DNA from: Pseudomonas orientalis
GTDB taxonomy: Bacteria > Pseudomonadota > Gammaproteobacteria > Pseudomonadales > Pseudomonadaceae
DNA length: 64,000 nucleotides
Direction: 5' to 3'
Assembly: GCF_001439815.1 (NCBI RefSeq)
Contig: NZ_JYLM01000001.1
Location: 868,001-932,000 of the forward strand
Below the pieces are notes generated by a model, which worked only from the letters and a program-made list of their open reading frames with translations, made no database searches and was not told the origin of the DNA. Positions 35,158 to 46,974 of this stretch are shown here, piece after piece. A program made the translations under genes and the position numbers. Every line of letters starts with the position of its first letter. Position 1 is the first letter of the stretch.

Positions 35158-35838
35158 CTAAGAAACCCACGGCCCAGAGCTGGGCTGGTCCAAATGATCG
35201 CGCAGATACCCGGCGAATTCGCTGCGCGGTATACCGCGTGCGCCCAGGCTGTGCAGATGATCATTGGGCATCTGGCAGTCAATCAGCACAAAGCCCCAGG
35301 CCTGAAGTTGCCGGGTGAGCGTGGCGAAGCCGAATTTCGAGGCGTTATCGGCGCGGCTGAACATGGATTCGCCAAAAAACAATTGGCCCATCGCCAGGCC
35401 GTACAGGCCGCCGACCAATTCGCCCTGGTCCCATACCTCCACCGAATGCGCATAACCCCGTTGATGCAGCTCCAGGTAGGCATTCTGGATGCCCTCGGTG
35501 ATCCAGGTACCATCGGCATATGCACGCGGCGCCGCGCAGGCTTGAATCACCGCAGCGAAATCCTGATCGAAGGTCACGCTGTAGCGCTGCTGGCGCAATA
35601 ATTTGCCAAGGCTGCGCGAGACGTGCAGTTCGTCGGGGAATATCACCGTGCGTGGGTCGGGTGACCACCAAAGAATCGGCTGGCCTTCGGAGAACCACGG
35701 GAAGCAGCCGTGGCGGTAGGCCTGGATCAGTCGCTCGGCCGACAGGTCGCCGCCGGCGGCAAGCAGACCGTTGGGTTCGCGCATGGCCTTGGCCAGGGGC
35801 GGGAATGTCAGGGTGTCGCGTTGTAACCAGGTCAGCAT
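35158..35838 (-). CDS. aat: Leucyl/phenylalanyl-tRNA-protein transferase
   Basis: Adds Leu or Phe to N-terminal Lys or Arg of proteins, marking them for ClpS-ClpAP. 226 residues starting Met-Leu-Thr-Trp-Leu-Gln-Arg at 35838; the 32-residue extension is not supported. Family segments Phe-Pro-Trp-Phe, Trp-Trp-Ser-Pro-Asp-Pro-Arg and Gly-Glu-Ser-Met-Phe-Ser are clear. It is the first gene of an aat-bpt-infA unit. Confidence 0.96.
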   Translation of the reverse strand: MLTWLQRDTLTFPPLAKAMREPNGLLAAGGDLSAERLIQAYRHGCFPWFSEGQPILWWSPDPRTVIFPDELHVSRSLGKLLRQQRYSVTFDQDFAAVIQACAAPRAYADGTWITEGIQNAYLELHQRGYAHSVEVWDQGELVGGLYGLAMGQLFFGESMFSRADNASKFGFATLTRQLQAWGFVLIDCQMPNDHLHSLGARGIPRSEFAGYLRDHLDQPSSGPWVS

Positions 35839-36314
35839 GGCATCCAGGCTTACGGAAGGGGAGGGGAGTGGCAGGTCGGGCGCCTGCCCCCAGGCGTTGA
35901 TTATTGTCGACACAGCGCCATGGGGCCAGCGCAAATGGCTTCTCGGCCTGGATTAGCGTGCAACGGTGTTTCTGCAACTCTGTGCATAAGGCGCGGTCGT
36001 AATCGGGTCTGACCAATGCAGGCCATTTGCCAAGCTTGCCTGGATTGGTAAATACAGCGCATAAGCCTTTGTCAGCAAAGACAATGCATGCTCAAATTGA
36101 ACAGGCCACCAGGTGGTGGGCAAGTGCGTGGCATCGCACGCGCAAACCCGTACAATGCGGCGATTGTGGCGTTATCGCCATTTCGCCGATGCATTGCGCG
36201 GTGTTAAAAGTAGATTCAGCAACATTCGTCATTTTTTCAGCTGCTCCGGACAGAGCAGTCGTGTGTAGTCATTCAACAGATGGACGCGCTAAAAGGCGCA
36301 GGAAAAGACCCGTT
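35839..36314. other. Divergent region between aat and ftsK
   Basis: 476 bases. No trxB gene here, although P. aeruginosa has one between these neighbours as I recall it. The region holds small hairpins, such as TGGCG-TTAT-CGCCA near 36172, and an AT-rich segment around 36200-36235 that may hold the ftsK promoter. Confidence 0.6.
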
Positions 36315-38723
36315 TTGAAGAAATCCGCCGCAACACCCAAAGCAGCAGTCGTGCCGGCCTGGCGTCAGCACCTGCATTACCGACTCAAGGAAGGTGCGCT
36401 GATCGCGATCGGCGCGCTGTGCCTGTTCCTGATGATGGCCTTGCTCACCTACGGCAAGGACGATCCCGGCTGGAGCCATAACAGCAAAATCGACGATGTG
36501 CAGAATTTCGGCGGCCCCGTGGGTTCCTACAGCGCCGATATCCTGTTCATGATCCTCGGTTATTTCGCCTACATCTTTCCGCTGTTGCTGGCGATCAAAA
36601 CCTGGCAGATCTTCCGCCAGCGTCACGAGCCGTGGCAGTGGAGCGGCTGGCTGTTCTCCTGGCGTCTGATCGGGCTGGTCTTCCTGGTGTTGTCCGGCGC
36701 AGCGCTTGCACATATCCATTTCCATGCGCCGACCGGTCTGCCGGCGGGCGCGGGCGGGGCGCTGGGCGAAAGCCTGGGCGATCTGGCGCGCCGCACCCTG
36801 AATATCCAGGGCAGCACGCTGATGTTCATCGCGCTGTTTCTGTTCGGTCTTACGGTGTTCACTGACCTGTCATGGTTCAAGGTGATGGACGTGACCGGCA
36901 AAATCACCCTCGATTTGCTGGAGTTGTTCCAGGGCGCCGCCAACCGTTGGTGGGCTGCGCGTGTCGAGCGCAAGCAGATGGTCGCGCAACTGCGCGAAGT
37001 GGACACCCGCGTCAATGAGGTGGTGGCCCCCAGCACGCCGGATCGCCGCGAGCAGGCCAAGGTCAAGGAGCGCCTGATCGAGCGCGAGCAGGCCCTGAGC
37101 AAACACATGTCGGACCGCGAGAAGCAGGTGCCACCGGTGATCGCTCCCGCGCCGCCCAAGGCGCCCGAGCCGAGCCATCGCGTGCAGAAAGAGAAACAGG
37201 CGCCGTTGTTCATCGACAGCGCCGTCGAAGGCACCTTGCCGCCGATCTCGATTCTCGACCCGGCGGAAAAGAAGCAGCTCAACTACTCGCCCGAATCCCT
37301 GGCGGCCGTCGGCCACCTGCTGGAAATCAAGCTCAAGGAATTCGGCGTCGAAGTGTCGGTGGACTCGATTCACCCAGGTCCCGTGATCACCCGCTACGAG
37401 ATCCAGCCGGCCGCGGGCGTCAAGGTCAGCCGTATTTCCAACCTGGCCAAGGACCTGGCGCGTTCCCTGGCCGTGACCAGCGTGCGCGTGGTGGAAGTGA
37501 TTCCCGGCAAGACCACCGTGGGTATCGAGATTCCCAACGAAGACCGCCAGATCGTGCGTTTCTCCGAGGTGCTGTCGACCCCGGAGTACGACAACTTCAA
37601 ATCGCCGGTCACCCTGGCCCTCGGCCATGACATCGGCGGCAAGCCGGTGATCACCGACCTGGCGAAAATGCCGCACCTGCTGGTGGCCGGTACCACCGGT
37701 TCCGGTAAGTCGGTGGGTGTGAACGCGATGATCCTGTCGATCCTGTTCAAGTCCGGCCCGGAAGATGCCAAGCTGATCATGATCGACCCGAAGATGCTGG
37801 AATTGTCGATCTACGAAGGCATTCCGCACCTGCTGTGCCCGGTCGTCACCGACATGAAGGACGCCGCCAACGCCCTGCGCTGGAGCGTCGCCGAGATGGA
37901 GCGTCGCTATAAGCTGATGGCGAAGATGGGTGTGCGTAACCTGTCCGGCTTCAATGCCAAGGTCAAGGAAGCCCAGGACGCCGGTACACCGCTGACCGAC
38001 CCGCTGTACAAGCGCGAGAACATTCACGACGAAGCGCCGCTGCTGACCAAGCTGCCGACCATCGTGGTGGTGGTCGATGAATTCGCCGACATGATGATGA
38101 TCGTCGGCAAGAAGGTCGAGGAACTGATCGCGCGTATCGCCCAGAAGGCCCGTGCGGCCGGGATTCACCTGATTCTCGCCACCCAGCGGCCGTCGGTGGA
38201 CGTCATCACCGGCCTGATCAAGGCCAACATTCCTACGCGCATGGCGTTCCAGGTGTCGAGCAAGATCGACTCGCGGACCATCATCGATCAGGGCGGCGCC
38301 GAGCAACTGCTGGGCCACGGTGACATGCTCTACATGCCGCCCGGCACCAGCCTGCCGATTCGTGTCCACGGTGCGTTCGTTTCCGACGATGAAGTGCATC
38401 GCGTGGTGGAAGCCTGGAAACTGCGTGGCGCACCGGAATATAACGACGACATCCTCGCGGGCGTGGAAGAGGCCGGCAGCGGTTTCGACGGCGGCAGCGG
38501 TGGTGGCGACGATGACGCCGAAACCGACGCGCTCTACGACGAAGCCGTGGCGTTCGTGCTGGAAAGCCGCCGTGCCTCGATTTCCGCCGTGCAACGCAAG
38601 CTGAAGATCGGCTACAACCGCGCCGCCCGCATGATCGAAGCCATGGAACACGCCGGCGTCGTGACCGCCATGAACACCAACGGCTCGCGTGAAATCATCG
38701 CCCCCGGGCAGATGCGCGACTGA
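36315..38723 (+). CDS. ftsK: DNA translocase FtsK
   Basis: Septum-bound, ATP-driven DNA pump that clears the chromosome terminus and activates XerCD at dif. 802 residues: four or so membrane helices in the first 200, a basic linker, then the RecA-like motor with Walker A (Gly-Thr-Thr-Gly-Ser-Gly-Lys-Ser, near 458) and Walker B (Val-Val-Val-Val-Asp-Glu-Phe, near 582), and a C-terminal winged-helix gamma domain from about 735. The start is a TTG at 36315 with AGGA upstream: homologues begin at Lys-Lys-Ser-Ala, and the frame extension upstream has non-homologous composition. Confidence 0.95.
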   Translation: MKKSAATPKAAVVPAWRQHLHYRLKEGALIAIGALCLFLMMALLTYGKDDPGWSHNSKIDDVQNFGGPVGSYSADILFMILGYFAYIFPLLLAIKTWQIFRQRHEPWQWSGWLFSWRLIGLVFLVLSGAALAHIHFHAPTGLPAGAGGALGESLGDLARRTLNIQGSTLMFIALFLFGLTVFTDLSWFKVMDVTGKITLDLLELFQGAANRWWAARVERKQMVAQLREVDTRVNEVVAPSTPDRREQAKVKERLIEREQALSKHMSDREKQVPPVIAPAPPKAPEPSHRVQKEKQAPLFIDSAVEGTLPPISILDPAEKKQLNYSPESLAAVGHLLEIKLKEFGVEVSVDSIHPGPVITRYEIQPAAGVKVSRISNLAKDLARSLAVTSVRVVEVIPGKTTVGIEIPNEDRQIVRFSEVLSTPEYDNFKSPVTLALGHDIGGKPVITDLAKMPHLLVAGTTGSGKSVGVNAMILSILFKSGPEDAKLIMIDPKMLELSIYEGIPHLLCPVVTDMKDAANALRWSVAEMERRYKLMAKMGVRNLSGFNAKVKEAQDAGTPLTDPLYKRENIHDEAPLLTKLPTIVVVVDEFADMMMIVGKKVEELIARIAQKARAAGIHLILATQRPSVDVITGLIKANIPTRMAFQVSSKIDSRTIIDQGGAEQLLGHGDMLYMPPGTSLPIRVHGAFVSDDEVHRVVEAWKLRGAPEYNDDILAGVEEAGSGFDGGSGGGDDDAETDALYDEAVAFVLESRRASISAVQRKLKIGYNRAARMIEAMEHAGVVTAMNTNGSREIIAPGQMRD

Positions 38724-38726
38724 TTC

Positions 38727-38752
38727 CGCGCCGCGTGGCAGCACGCGGCGCG
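38727..38752. promoter_or_regulatory. Strong hairpin between ftsK and lolA
   Basis: CGCGCCGCGTG, loop GCAG, CACGCGGCGCG: 11 perfect pairs, starting 4 bases after the ftsK stop and ending 25 before lolA. There is no T run, so it more likely protects or adjusts the mRNA than ends it. Confidence 0.65.
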
Positions 38753-38777
38753 CCCTGACTACTCAATGAGGACTCCC

Positions 38778-39401
38778 ATGCGCATCATTCGCATGCTGTT
38801 GTTGCCGGCACTGGCCCTGACCGCCGTATCGGCCCACGCTGACCCGGCTTCCGTGGCCAGTCTGAAGAACCTGCTGGACAAGTCCCAGACCCTGACCGCG
38901 CGCTTTTCCCAGATGACCCTGGACGCCGGCGGCACCCAACTGCAGGAGACTGCAGGCGAAATGGCGGTGCAGCGTCCCGGCCTGTTCTACTGGCACACCG
39001 AAGGCAAGGCCGAGCAGACCATCGTGTCCGACGGCCAGAAAGTCACGCTGTGGGACCCGGACCTGGAACAGGCGACCATCAAGAAGCTCGACCCGCGCCT
39101 GAACCAGACGCCGGCACTGCTGTTGTCCGGTGACGTGTCTAAAATCAACGACAGTTTCGACATCACCTCCAAACAAGCCAGCAACGTGATCGAGTTCACC
39201 CTCAAGCCCAAATCCAAGGACACGTTGTTCGATACGCTTTCGCTGTCGTTCGGCAATGGCGTGATCAACAACATGCGCCTGGTCGACAGCGTCGGCCAAC
39301 GCACCGATATCCTGTTCTCCGGGGTCAAGGCCAACCAGCCTGTGCCCGCGTCCAAGTTCAAGTTCGACATCCCCAAGGGTGCCGACGTGATCCAGGAATA
39401 A
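38778..39401 (+). CDS. lolA: Outer-membrane lipoprotein carrier protein LolA
   Basis: Periplasmic chaperone taking lipoproteins from LolCDE to LolB. A signal peptide ends about residue 21 (Ala-His-Ala); the mature half-barrel shows the family's Leu-Thr-Ala-Arg-Phe-Ser-Gln and Trp-Asp-Pro-Asp segments. 207 residues. The ATG at 38778 has GAGG 6 bases away; the ATG 12 bases upstream is part of that signal. It is between ftsK and rarA as in other Pseudomonas. Confidence 0.95.
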   Translation: MRIIRMLLLPALALTAVSAHADPASVASLKNLLDKSQTLTARFSQMTLDAGGTQLQETAGEMAVQRPGLFYWHTEGKAEQTIVSDGQKVTLWDPDLEQATIKKLDPRLNQTPALLLSGDVSKINDSFDITSKQASNVIEFTLKPKSKDTLFDTLSLSFGNGVINNMRLVDSVGQRTDILFSGVKANQPVPASKFKFDIPKGADVIQE

Positions 39402-39428
39402 ACTCCCCAGAGGTTTCAAACGCTGCCC

Positions 39429-40750
39429 ATGGACCTGTTTCGAAGTGACCCGATTGCCCAGCCCCTGGCCGCGCGTTTGCGTTCGACCAACCTGGATGAG
39501 TACGTCGGTCAGGAACACCTGCTCGCTCGCGGCAAACCCTTGCGCGAAGCGCTGGAGCAGGGCGCGCTGCATTCGATGATTTTCTGGGGGCCGCCGGGGG
39601 TGGGTAAAACCACCCTGGCGCGGCTGCTGGCCAAGGTCTCGGACGCACACTTCGAAACGGTCTCGGCCGTGCTGGCCGGGGTCAAGGAGATCCGCCAGGC
39701 GGTGGAAGTCGCGAAGCAGCAGGCCGGGCAATACGGCAAGCGCACCATTCTGTTTGTCGACGAAGTGCATCGCTTCAACAAGTCGCAGCAGGATGCGTTC
39801 CTGCCGTACGTCGAAGACGGCACGTTGATCTTTATCGGCGCCACCACTGAAAACCCGTCTTTCGAACTCAATAACGCACTGCTCTCGCGGGCCCGCGTCT
39901 ACGTGCTCAAGAGCCTGGACGAAGCGGCGATGCAGAAGCTGTTGCAGCGTGCCTTGAGCGAGGACAAGGGCCTGGGCAAGCGCCAACTGAGCGTCAGTGA
40001 GGAGGGCTTCAAAATCCTGCTCACCGCCGCCGATGGCGACGGCCGGCGTTTTCTCAACCTGCTGGAGAACGCCTCGGACCTTGCCGAAGATGGCGGCGAG
40101 ATCGGCGTCGACCTGCTGCAAAGTCTGCTGGGCGACACGCGTCGGCGTTTCGATAAGGGCGGCGAAGCGTTCTACGACCAGATTTCGGCGCTGCACAAGT
40201 CCGTACGCGGCTCCAACCCGGACGGTGCGCTGTACTGGTTTGCGCGCATGATCGACGGCGGTTGCGACCCGTTGTACCTGGCGCGCCGGGTCGTGCGCAT
40301 GGCCAGCGAAGACATCGGTAATGCCGACCCCCGCGCCTTGAGCCTGTGCCTGGCCGCCTGGGACGTGCAGGAGCGCCTCGGCAGCCCGGAAGGCGAGCTG
40401 GCGGTGGCCCAGGCCATCACTTACCTGGCCTGCGCGCCGAAAAGCAACGCGGTGTACATGGGCTTCAAGTCGGCGCTGCGAGCGGCGGCCGAACATGGGT
40501 CCCTCGAAGTGCCGATGCATTTGCGCAACGCGCCGACCAAGCTGATGAAACAACTGGGTTACGGTGATGAATACCGCTATGCCCATGACGAGCCGGACGC
40601 TTACGCGGCCGGCGAAGATTACTTCCCCGATGAATTGGAGCCGCTGGCGCTCTATCAGCCGGTGCCCCGTGGCCTGGAGCTGAAGATCGGCGAAAAGCTC
40701 AACCATCTGGCCCAACTCGACCGCCTCAGCCCCCGTCAGCGGAGAAAGTA

Positions 40751-40751
<1 letters not shown>
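39429..40751 (+). CDS. rarA: Replication-associated recombination AAA+ ATPase RarA
   Basis: 440-residue clamp-loader-like ATPase (MgsA/RarA) acting at stalled forks. Walker A Gly-Pro-Pro-Gly-Val-Gly-Lys-Thr-Thr and Walker B Phe-Val-Asp-Glu-Val-His-Arg-Phe are visible, the His-Arg-Phe being typical of the family. Its TAA stop shares one base with the crcB start. Confidence 0.96.
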
Positions 40752-42422
<1,671 letters not shown>

Positions 42423-43817
42423 ATGGAATTTCTGCCGCTGTTTCATAACCTGCGCGGCAGTCGTGTGCTGGTCGTCGGTGGGGGGGAGATCGCCTTGCGC
42501 AAATCCCGCCTGCTGGCTGACGCCGGCGCAGTGCTGCGGGTGGTTGCTCCCCAGATCGAAAACCAGTTGCGTGAGCTGGTGCTGGGCAGTGGCGGGGACC
42601 TGATGTTGCGCGGTTATCAGGAAGCCGACCTCGACGGTTGCGTGCTGATCATCGCGGCCACTGACGACGAGCCACTGAACGCGCAAGTGTCCAGTGATGC
42701 CAAGCGTCGCTGTGTGCCGGTCAACGTGGTGGATGCGCCGGCTTTGTGCAGCGTGATCTTCCCGGCGATCGTCGACCGGTCGCCGCTGGTGATTGCGGTG
42801 TCCAGTGGCGGCGATGCGCCGGTGCTGGCGCGCTTGATCCGCGCCAAGCTGGAGACCTGGATTCCGTCCACCTATGGCCAATTGGCCGGGTTGGCGGCGC
42901 GTTTTCGTGCCCAGGTCAAAGGTTTGTACCCGGACGTGCAGCAGCGTCGGGCGTTCTGGGAAGAGGTGTTCCAGGGCCCGATTGCCGACCGCCAACTGGC
43001 CGGGCAGGGCGATGAGGCCGAGCGCCTGTTGATCGAAAAGGTCAATGGCGCGCCGCCTTACGCACCGGGTGAGGTGTACTTGGTGGGCGCAGGTCCGGGC
43101 GATCCGGACCTGCTGACCTTCCGTGCCTTGCGCCTGATGCAGCAAGCCGATGTGGTGTTGTATGACCGTCTGGTGGCCCCGGCGATTCTGGATTTGTGCC
43201 GCCGTGATGCCGAGCGCGTGTATGTCGGCAAGCGTCGCGCCGAGCATGCGGTGCCCCAGGATCAGATCAACCAGCAACTGGTGGACCTGGCCAAACAAGG
43301 CAAGCGCGTGCTGCGCCTCAAGGGCGGCGATCCGTTCATTTTTGGACGTGGCGGCGAAGAGATCGAGGAGCTGGCGGCCCATGGCATCCCGTTCCAGGTG
43401 GTGCCGGGGATCACGGCGGCCAGTGGCTGCGCGGCGTATGCGGGCATTCCGCTGACGCACCGTGACTATGCGCAGTCGGTGCGCTTTATCACCGGGCACC
43501 TGAAAAACGGTACGTCGGATCTGCCCTGGCAGGACTTGGTCGGGCCGTCACAGACCCTGGTGTTCTATATGGGCTTGATCGGTTTGCCGATCATCTGCGA
43601 ACAGTTGATCCTGCACGGGCGCGCGGCGGATACGCCGGCGGCGCTGATTCAGCAGGGCACCACCTCCAACCAGCGGGTGTTCACCGGCACCCTGGCCGAC
43701 TTGCCGCGCATGGTAGCGGAGCATGAAGTGCATGCGCCGACGCTGGTGATCGTGGGTGAAGTAGTGGTGTTGCGCGAGAAGCTCAAGTGGTTTGAAGGCG
43801 CTCAGTCTCAGGTGTAG
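42423..43817 (+). CDS. cysG: Siroheme synthase (multifunctional CysG)
   Basis: 464-residue enzyme. The N-terminal part (about 1-200) is precorrin-2 dehydrogenase and ferrochelatase, with the NAD-binding Gly-Gly-Gly-Glu-Ile-Ala; the C-terminal part is uroporphyrinogen III methyltransferase beginning [12 protein letters not shown]. It makes siroheme for sulfite and nitrite reductases. The ATG follows the serS stop directly. Confidence 0.97.
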   Translation: MEFLPLFHNLRGSRVLVVGGGEIALRKSRLLADAGAVLRVVAPQIENQLRELVLGSGGDLMLRGYQEADLDGCVLIIAATDDEPLNAQVSSDAKRRCVPVNVVDAPALCSVIFPAIVDRSPLVIAVSSGGDAPVLARLIRAKLETWIPSTYGQLAGLAARFRAQVKGLYPDVQQRRAFWEEVFQGPIADRQLAGQGDEAERLLIEKVNGAPPYAPGEVYLVGAGPGDPDLLTFRALRLMQQADVVLYDRLVAPAILDLCRRDAERVYVGKRRAEHAVPQDQINQQLVDLAKQGKRVLRLKGGDPFIFGRGGEEIEELAAHGIPFQVVPGITAASGCAAYAGIPLTHRDYAQSVRFITGHLKNGTSDLPWQDLVGPSQTLVFYMGLIGLPIICEQLILHGRAADTPAALIQQGTTSNQRVFTGTLADLPRMVAEHEVHAPTLVIVGEVVVLREKLKWFEGAQSQV

Positions 43818-43827
43818 CCTCAAAAGC

Positions 43828-43900
43828 ATCGGGGGCAAGCCCCCTCCCACATTTTGACTGTATTCACAGATCCAAGTGTGGGAGGGGGCTTGCCCCCGAT
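43828..43900. repeat. REPIN, type A (GTGGG inside)
   Basis: Perfect ATCGGGGGCAAGCCCCCTCC-type unit, 24-base spacer, and its complement, between the convergent cysG and hydroquinone reductase genes. Confidence 0.93.
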
Positions 43901-43930
43901 GACGCCATCAGCTTCAACCCATCATCCGGA

Positions 43931-44926
43931 TCAGCCAAAGACACCCTTACCACTCAACCGCTCCCGATCATGCCCAACATCAAAGCGCTGGGAAGGCCCC
44001 TTCGGCACAATCCCCGTCGGATTGATCGTCCGATGGCTGGCATAGTAATGCCCCTTGATATGCTCAAAATCCACCGTCTCGGCCACCCCCGGCCACTGAT
44101 ACATCTCCCTCAGCCAATTCGACAGATTCGGATAATCGGCAATCCGCCGCAGGTTGCATTTGAAGTGGCTGTAATACACCGCATCAAAACGAATCAGCGT
44201 GGTAAACAGCCGGACATCCGCCTCGGTCAGGTATTCGCCCGCCAGATAGCGGTGCTCGCCCAGGTGGCGTTCCAGATGATCCAGCTCGGCAAACACATCA
44301 TCAAACGCACGTTCATAAGCCTGCTGCGAGGTGGCGAACCCGGCGCGGTACACGCCGTTGTTCACGGCGGGGTAGATGCGTTCGTTGAGCGTGTCGATGG
44401 TCGAGCGCAGTGCTTGGGGGTAGAAATCCAGGGTGTTGCCGGTCAGGTCATTGAAGGCGCTGTTGAACATGCGGATGATCTCCGCCGATTCGTTGCTGAC
44501 GATGCGCTTGAGCTGCTTGTCCCATAACACCGGCACCGTGACGCGCCCGGTGTAGTCAGCGGTGTCGGCGGTGTAGCGCTGGTGCATGAAGTCGAAACCG
44601 TCCAGCGCGTCGCCGCTTGAGCCGTGGGTCTTGTCGAAGGTCCAGCCGTTTTCCAGCATCAGCCAACTGACCACCGAGACGTCGATCAGGCTTTCCAGGC
44701 CCTTGAGTTTGCGCAGGATCAAGGTGCGATGGGCCCAGGGACAGGCCAGGGAAACGTAGAGGTGATAGCGCCCGGCCTCGGCCTTGAAGCCGCCTTCGCC
44801 ACTCGGGCCAGGCTGGCCGTCGGCAGTCACCCAGTGACGACGTTGCGCCTGTTCGCGTTGAAAAGCGCCGTCTGCGCTACTTTCGTACCACTGGTCTTTC
44901 CAGTGTCCTTCGATCAGCAAACCCAT
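43931..44926 (-). CDS. yqjG: Glutathionyl-hydroquinone reductase (YqjG type)
   Basis: Xi-class glutathione transferase that reduces glutathionyl-hydroquinones. 331 residues. The catalytic Cys62 is in Ala-Cys-Pro-Trp-Ala-His-Arg, replacing the Ser/Tyr of ordinary GSTs, and the C-terminal helical domain shows Leu-Thr-Glu-Ala-Asp-Val-Arg-Leu-Phe-Thr-Thr-Leu-Ile-Arg-Phe-Asp. AAGGAG lies 8 bases before the ATG. Monocistronic. Confidence 0.94.
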   Translation of the reverse strand: MGLLIEGHWKDQWYESSADGAFQREQAQRRHWVTADGQPGPSGEGGFKAEAGRYHLYVSLACPWAHRTLILRKLKGLESLIDVSVVSWLMLENGWTFDKTHGSSGDALDGFDFMHQRYTADTADYTGRVTVPVLWDKQLKRIVSNESAEIIRMFNSAFNDLTGNTLDFYPQALRSTIDTLNERIYPAVNNGVYRAGFATSQQAYERAFDDVFAELDHLERHLGEHRYLAGEYLTEADVRLFTTLIRFDAVYYSHFKCNLRRIADYPNLSNWLREMYQWPGVAETVDFEHIKGHYYASHRTINPTGIVPKGPSQRFDVGHDRERLSGKGVFG

Positions 44927-45014
44927 GACTGGCTCCTTGGCTAATAAGCATTGGAGCCCAGTTTAAAGGGATGAGTTCGAACTAAAAGCGCAAAGACCGG
45001 AGGTGAATGATCGA

Positions 45015-46016
45015 TTAAATCGATTTGTCTCGCGCGTCCCAGTACTGCTGTGCCAGTTCGAACGCTTGCTCGCGGGTGTGTCCCAGGCCGCGCAAGGCCA
45101 GGGCCATGGTCGCGATCAGCGCCAGTTGCGGGTAGCTGTCCTCGACGTCGCCACGCCACAGGGCCTTCAGATGTTCAGGTTCCAGGGTCGCCGGTTTGAC
45201 GTGGCGCTGGGCGGAGAGGGCGGGCCATTCTTCGTCCCAGCTCTGGCCACCGGTGGTGCCATACAAGTGGCTCTGGGTGTCGGGGTTGATCTCGATCTCG
45301 CCGCCGTCGCCCTTGACCACAATCACGGTGTCGCCCAGCAGGCCGCTGGCATCGCGGTGTACGCCCTGGTAACCCGGGTGGAAAATGCTTTGCAGGCCGC
45401 AACGGGCATTCAGCGGGTTGAGCAGGCGTGCCAGGGAATGGATCGGCGAGCGCAGGCCCAGAGTGTTGCGCAGGTCGATCATGCGCTGCAACTGAGGCGC
45501 CCAGTCGCCCAGCGGGATAAACGCCAGGTTGCCGTGGGCATACGCCGCCTCGACCTGTTGCCAATTGCGGCACAGCGGTATGTGCAAGCTCTCCAGCAGT
45601 TGCTCGGTATACAAGCGCCCCGCCGTATGCGCGCCGCCGCCGTGCATGAGGATGCGCACGCCCTGTTGCGCCAGGCATTTGGCCGCCAGCAGGAACCACG
45701 GCAAATGACGCTTTTTGCCCGCGTAGGTCGGCCAGTCGATATCCACATTCAAGGCGGGCGGGTTCAACCGCTCGCGGACCGCTTCGGTGAAGCCGGCGAG
45801 CTCTTCCGGGCTCTCTTCCTTGTGGCGCAGCAGCATGAGGAAGGCGCCCAGTTGGGTGTCTTCGACCTTTTCGTCGAGCAGCATGCCCATGGCTTGCCGC
45901 GCTTCCTCACGGGTGAGGTTGCGTGCGCCGCGCTTGCCTTTGCCCAGGATGCGCACGAACGGCGCAAACGGATGTTCTTCAGGCGTTGAGAGGGTCAGGG
46001 GGGCAAAGTCGGTCAT
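45015..46016 (-). CDS. ybiB: YbiB-like protein of the TrpD2 family
   Basis: 333-residue relative of anthranilate phosphoribosyltransferase. TrpD2/YbiB proteins bind nucleic acid and do not act in Trp synthesis as far as is known. An N-terminal helical domain (Leu-Thr-Arg-Glu-Glu-Ala-Arg-Gln-Ala-Met) and a central alpha/beta domain with Met-His-Gly-Gly-Gly-Ala-His are seen; the classical Gly-Thr-Gly-Gly-Asp phosphoribosyl loop is absent. The ATG at 46016 overlaps tusE by 4 bases, making it the last gene of the tus operon. Confidence 0.88.
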   Translation of the reverse strand: MTDFAPLTLSTPEEHPFAPFVRILGKGKRGARNLTREEARQAMGMLLDEKVEDTQLGAFLMLLRHKEESPEELAGFTEAVRERLNPPALNVDIDWPTYAGKKRHLPWFLLAAKCLAQQGVRILMHGGGAHTAGRLYTEQLLESLHIPLCRNWQQVEAAYAHGNLAFIPLGDWAPQLQRMIDLRNTLGLRSPIHSLARLLNPLNARCGLQSIFHPGYQGVHRDASGLLGDTVIVVKGDGGEIEINPDTQSHLYGTTGGQSWDEEWPALSAQRHVKPATLEPEHLKALWRGDVEDSYPQLALIATMALALRGLGHTREQAFELAQQYWDARDKSI

Positions 46017-46348
46017 AAGCAATTCGTCGGCCTGGGCAGGCCCGCCAACTTGGCGGCGAGTTTGGCGGGAGTGCCGTTGAACAGTTTGTTGAGGTGCAGG
46101 CTGTTGCCTTTTTGCGGGCCGAGCTTCAAGGCGGTGTACTTGATCAGCGGGCGCGTGGCGGGGGACAGCTGGAATTCGGTATAGAACTGGCGCAGCAGTG
46201 AGAGGATTTCCCAGTGGTCCGGGGTCAGCTCCAGCGATTCGGCGGCGGCCAGGGCATCGGCAATGTCGGCAGACCACTCGTTGAGGTCGACGAGATAGCC
46301 GTCCTTGTCCAGTTCGAGGGTGCGCGTGCCTACGGTCAGCGTGTTCAT
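46013..46348 (-). CDS. tusE: Sulfur relay protein TusE (DsrC family)
   Basis: 111-residue sulfur carrier, taking persulfide sulfur from TusBCD to MnmA. It ends Gly-Leu-Pro-Arg-Pro-Thr-Asn-Cys-Leu; the next-to-last Cys110 is the carrier residue. It has only that C-terminal Cys and not the second Cys of true dissimilatory DsrC. Overlaps tusB and ybiB by 4 bases each. Confidence 0.95.
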   Translation of the reverse strand: MNTLTVGTRTLELDKDGYLVDLNEWSADIADALAAAESLELTPDHWEILSLLRQFYTEFQLSPATRPLIKYTALKLGPQKGNSLHLNKLFNGTPAKLAAKLAGLPRPTNCL

Positions 46349-46623
46349 AACCAGCTGTTGACCTTGTCATAGTCGATCGACAACTGCACGAAACCCGGAT
46401 AGTCCACGCTGTCGGCCCAGTCCGGGAGCGGCAGGTTGCGTGCCTGCATGTCTTCAGCCAGCACAAACACCTTTATCCCCTTGGTTTGCAGCGCTGCGTT
46501 GTGCAAGCCATAGGCGCCGTCGCCGCACAGCAGGATCGCATCCGCGCTGCCGCACACACGCAGGCAACTGTCGAGGCGGCTGTCGGTAAAGGGGGAGTGG
46601 GTCACCACATGTAGAGTCGACAT
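46345..46623 (-). CDS. tusB: Sulfur relay protein TusB
   Basis: 92-residue subunit of the TusBCD hexamer (DsrH family). The start Met-Ser-Thr-Leu-His-Val-Val-Thr-His-Ser-Pro and the Leu-Leu-Cys-Gly-Asp-Gly-Ala-Tyr segment are typical. It shares one base with the end of tusC and 4 with tusE. Confidence 0.93.
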   Translation of the reverse strand: MSTLHVVTHSPFTDSRLDSCLRVCGSADAILLCGDGAYGLHNAALQTKGIKVFVLAEDMQARNLPLPDWADSVDYPGFVQLSIDYDKVNSWL

Positions 46624-46973
46624 CAGAGGGTAATCACCTGGTCGTAACGGTCAATCAGCCTGGAAATGGCTGTGCTGTCCACGGGTTTTGCGCTTGCCGG
46701 TGCAATAAGCCCGCGTTCGCCCAGGCTGTGGTTGCAGGCGAACACCTCATCGATGCCAAACAGGCCCAGCGCCTGCAGGTTGGCGCTCAAATCCTTTTGT
46801 TGTACGGCCTTGGCGTCCTGGTGCGGCGCCAGTTGAAACACGCCGTCATCCATGAACAGCAGGCCGATAGGCAGGTCGAACGCGCCACCGGCCAGCACGA
46901 TATCCAGCGCTTCGCGCGCACTGGGGCCGGACCACGGCGCCTGGCGGCTGATGATCAGCAATGATTTGGCCAC
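46623..46973 (-). CDS. tusC: Sulfur relay protein TusC
   Basis: 116-residue DsrF-like subunit of TusBCD. I place the start at the GTG at 46973: GGAGG lies 8 bases upstream, the protein then opens Ala-Lys-Ser-Leu-Leu-Ile-Ile-Ser-Arg-Gln-Ala-Pro like its relatives, and it follows the tusD stop by one base. A TTG five codons earlier is the alternative and is less likely. Confidence 0.94.
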   Translation of the reverse strand: MAKSLLIISRQAPWSGPSAREALDIVLAGGAFDLPIGLLFMDDGVFQLAPHQDAKAVQQKDLSANLQALGLFGIDEVFACNHSLGERGLIAPASAKPVDSTAISRLIDRYDQVITL

Positions 46974-46974
46974 G

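Noticed and set aside
36870..38744. 624-codon minus-strand open frame opposite ftsK
   Set aside because: Composition is that of an antisense shadow; ftsK on the other strand is certain.
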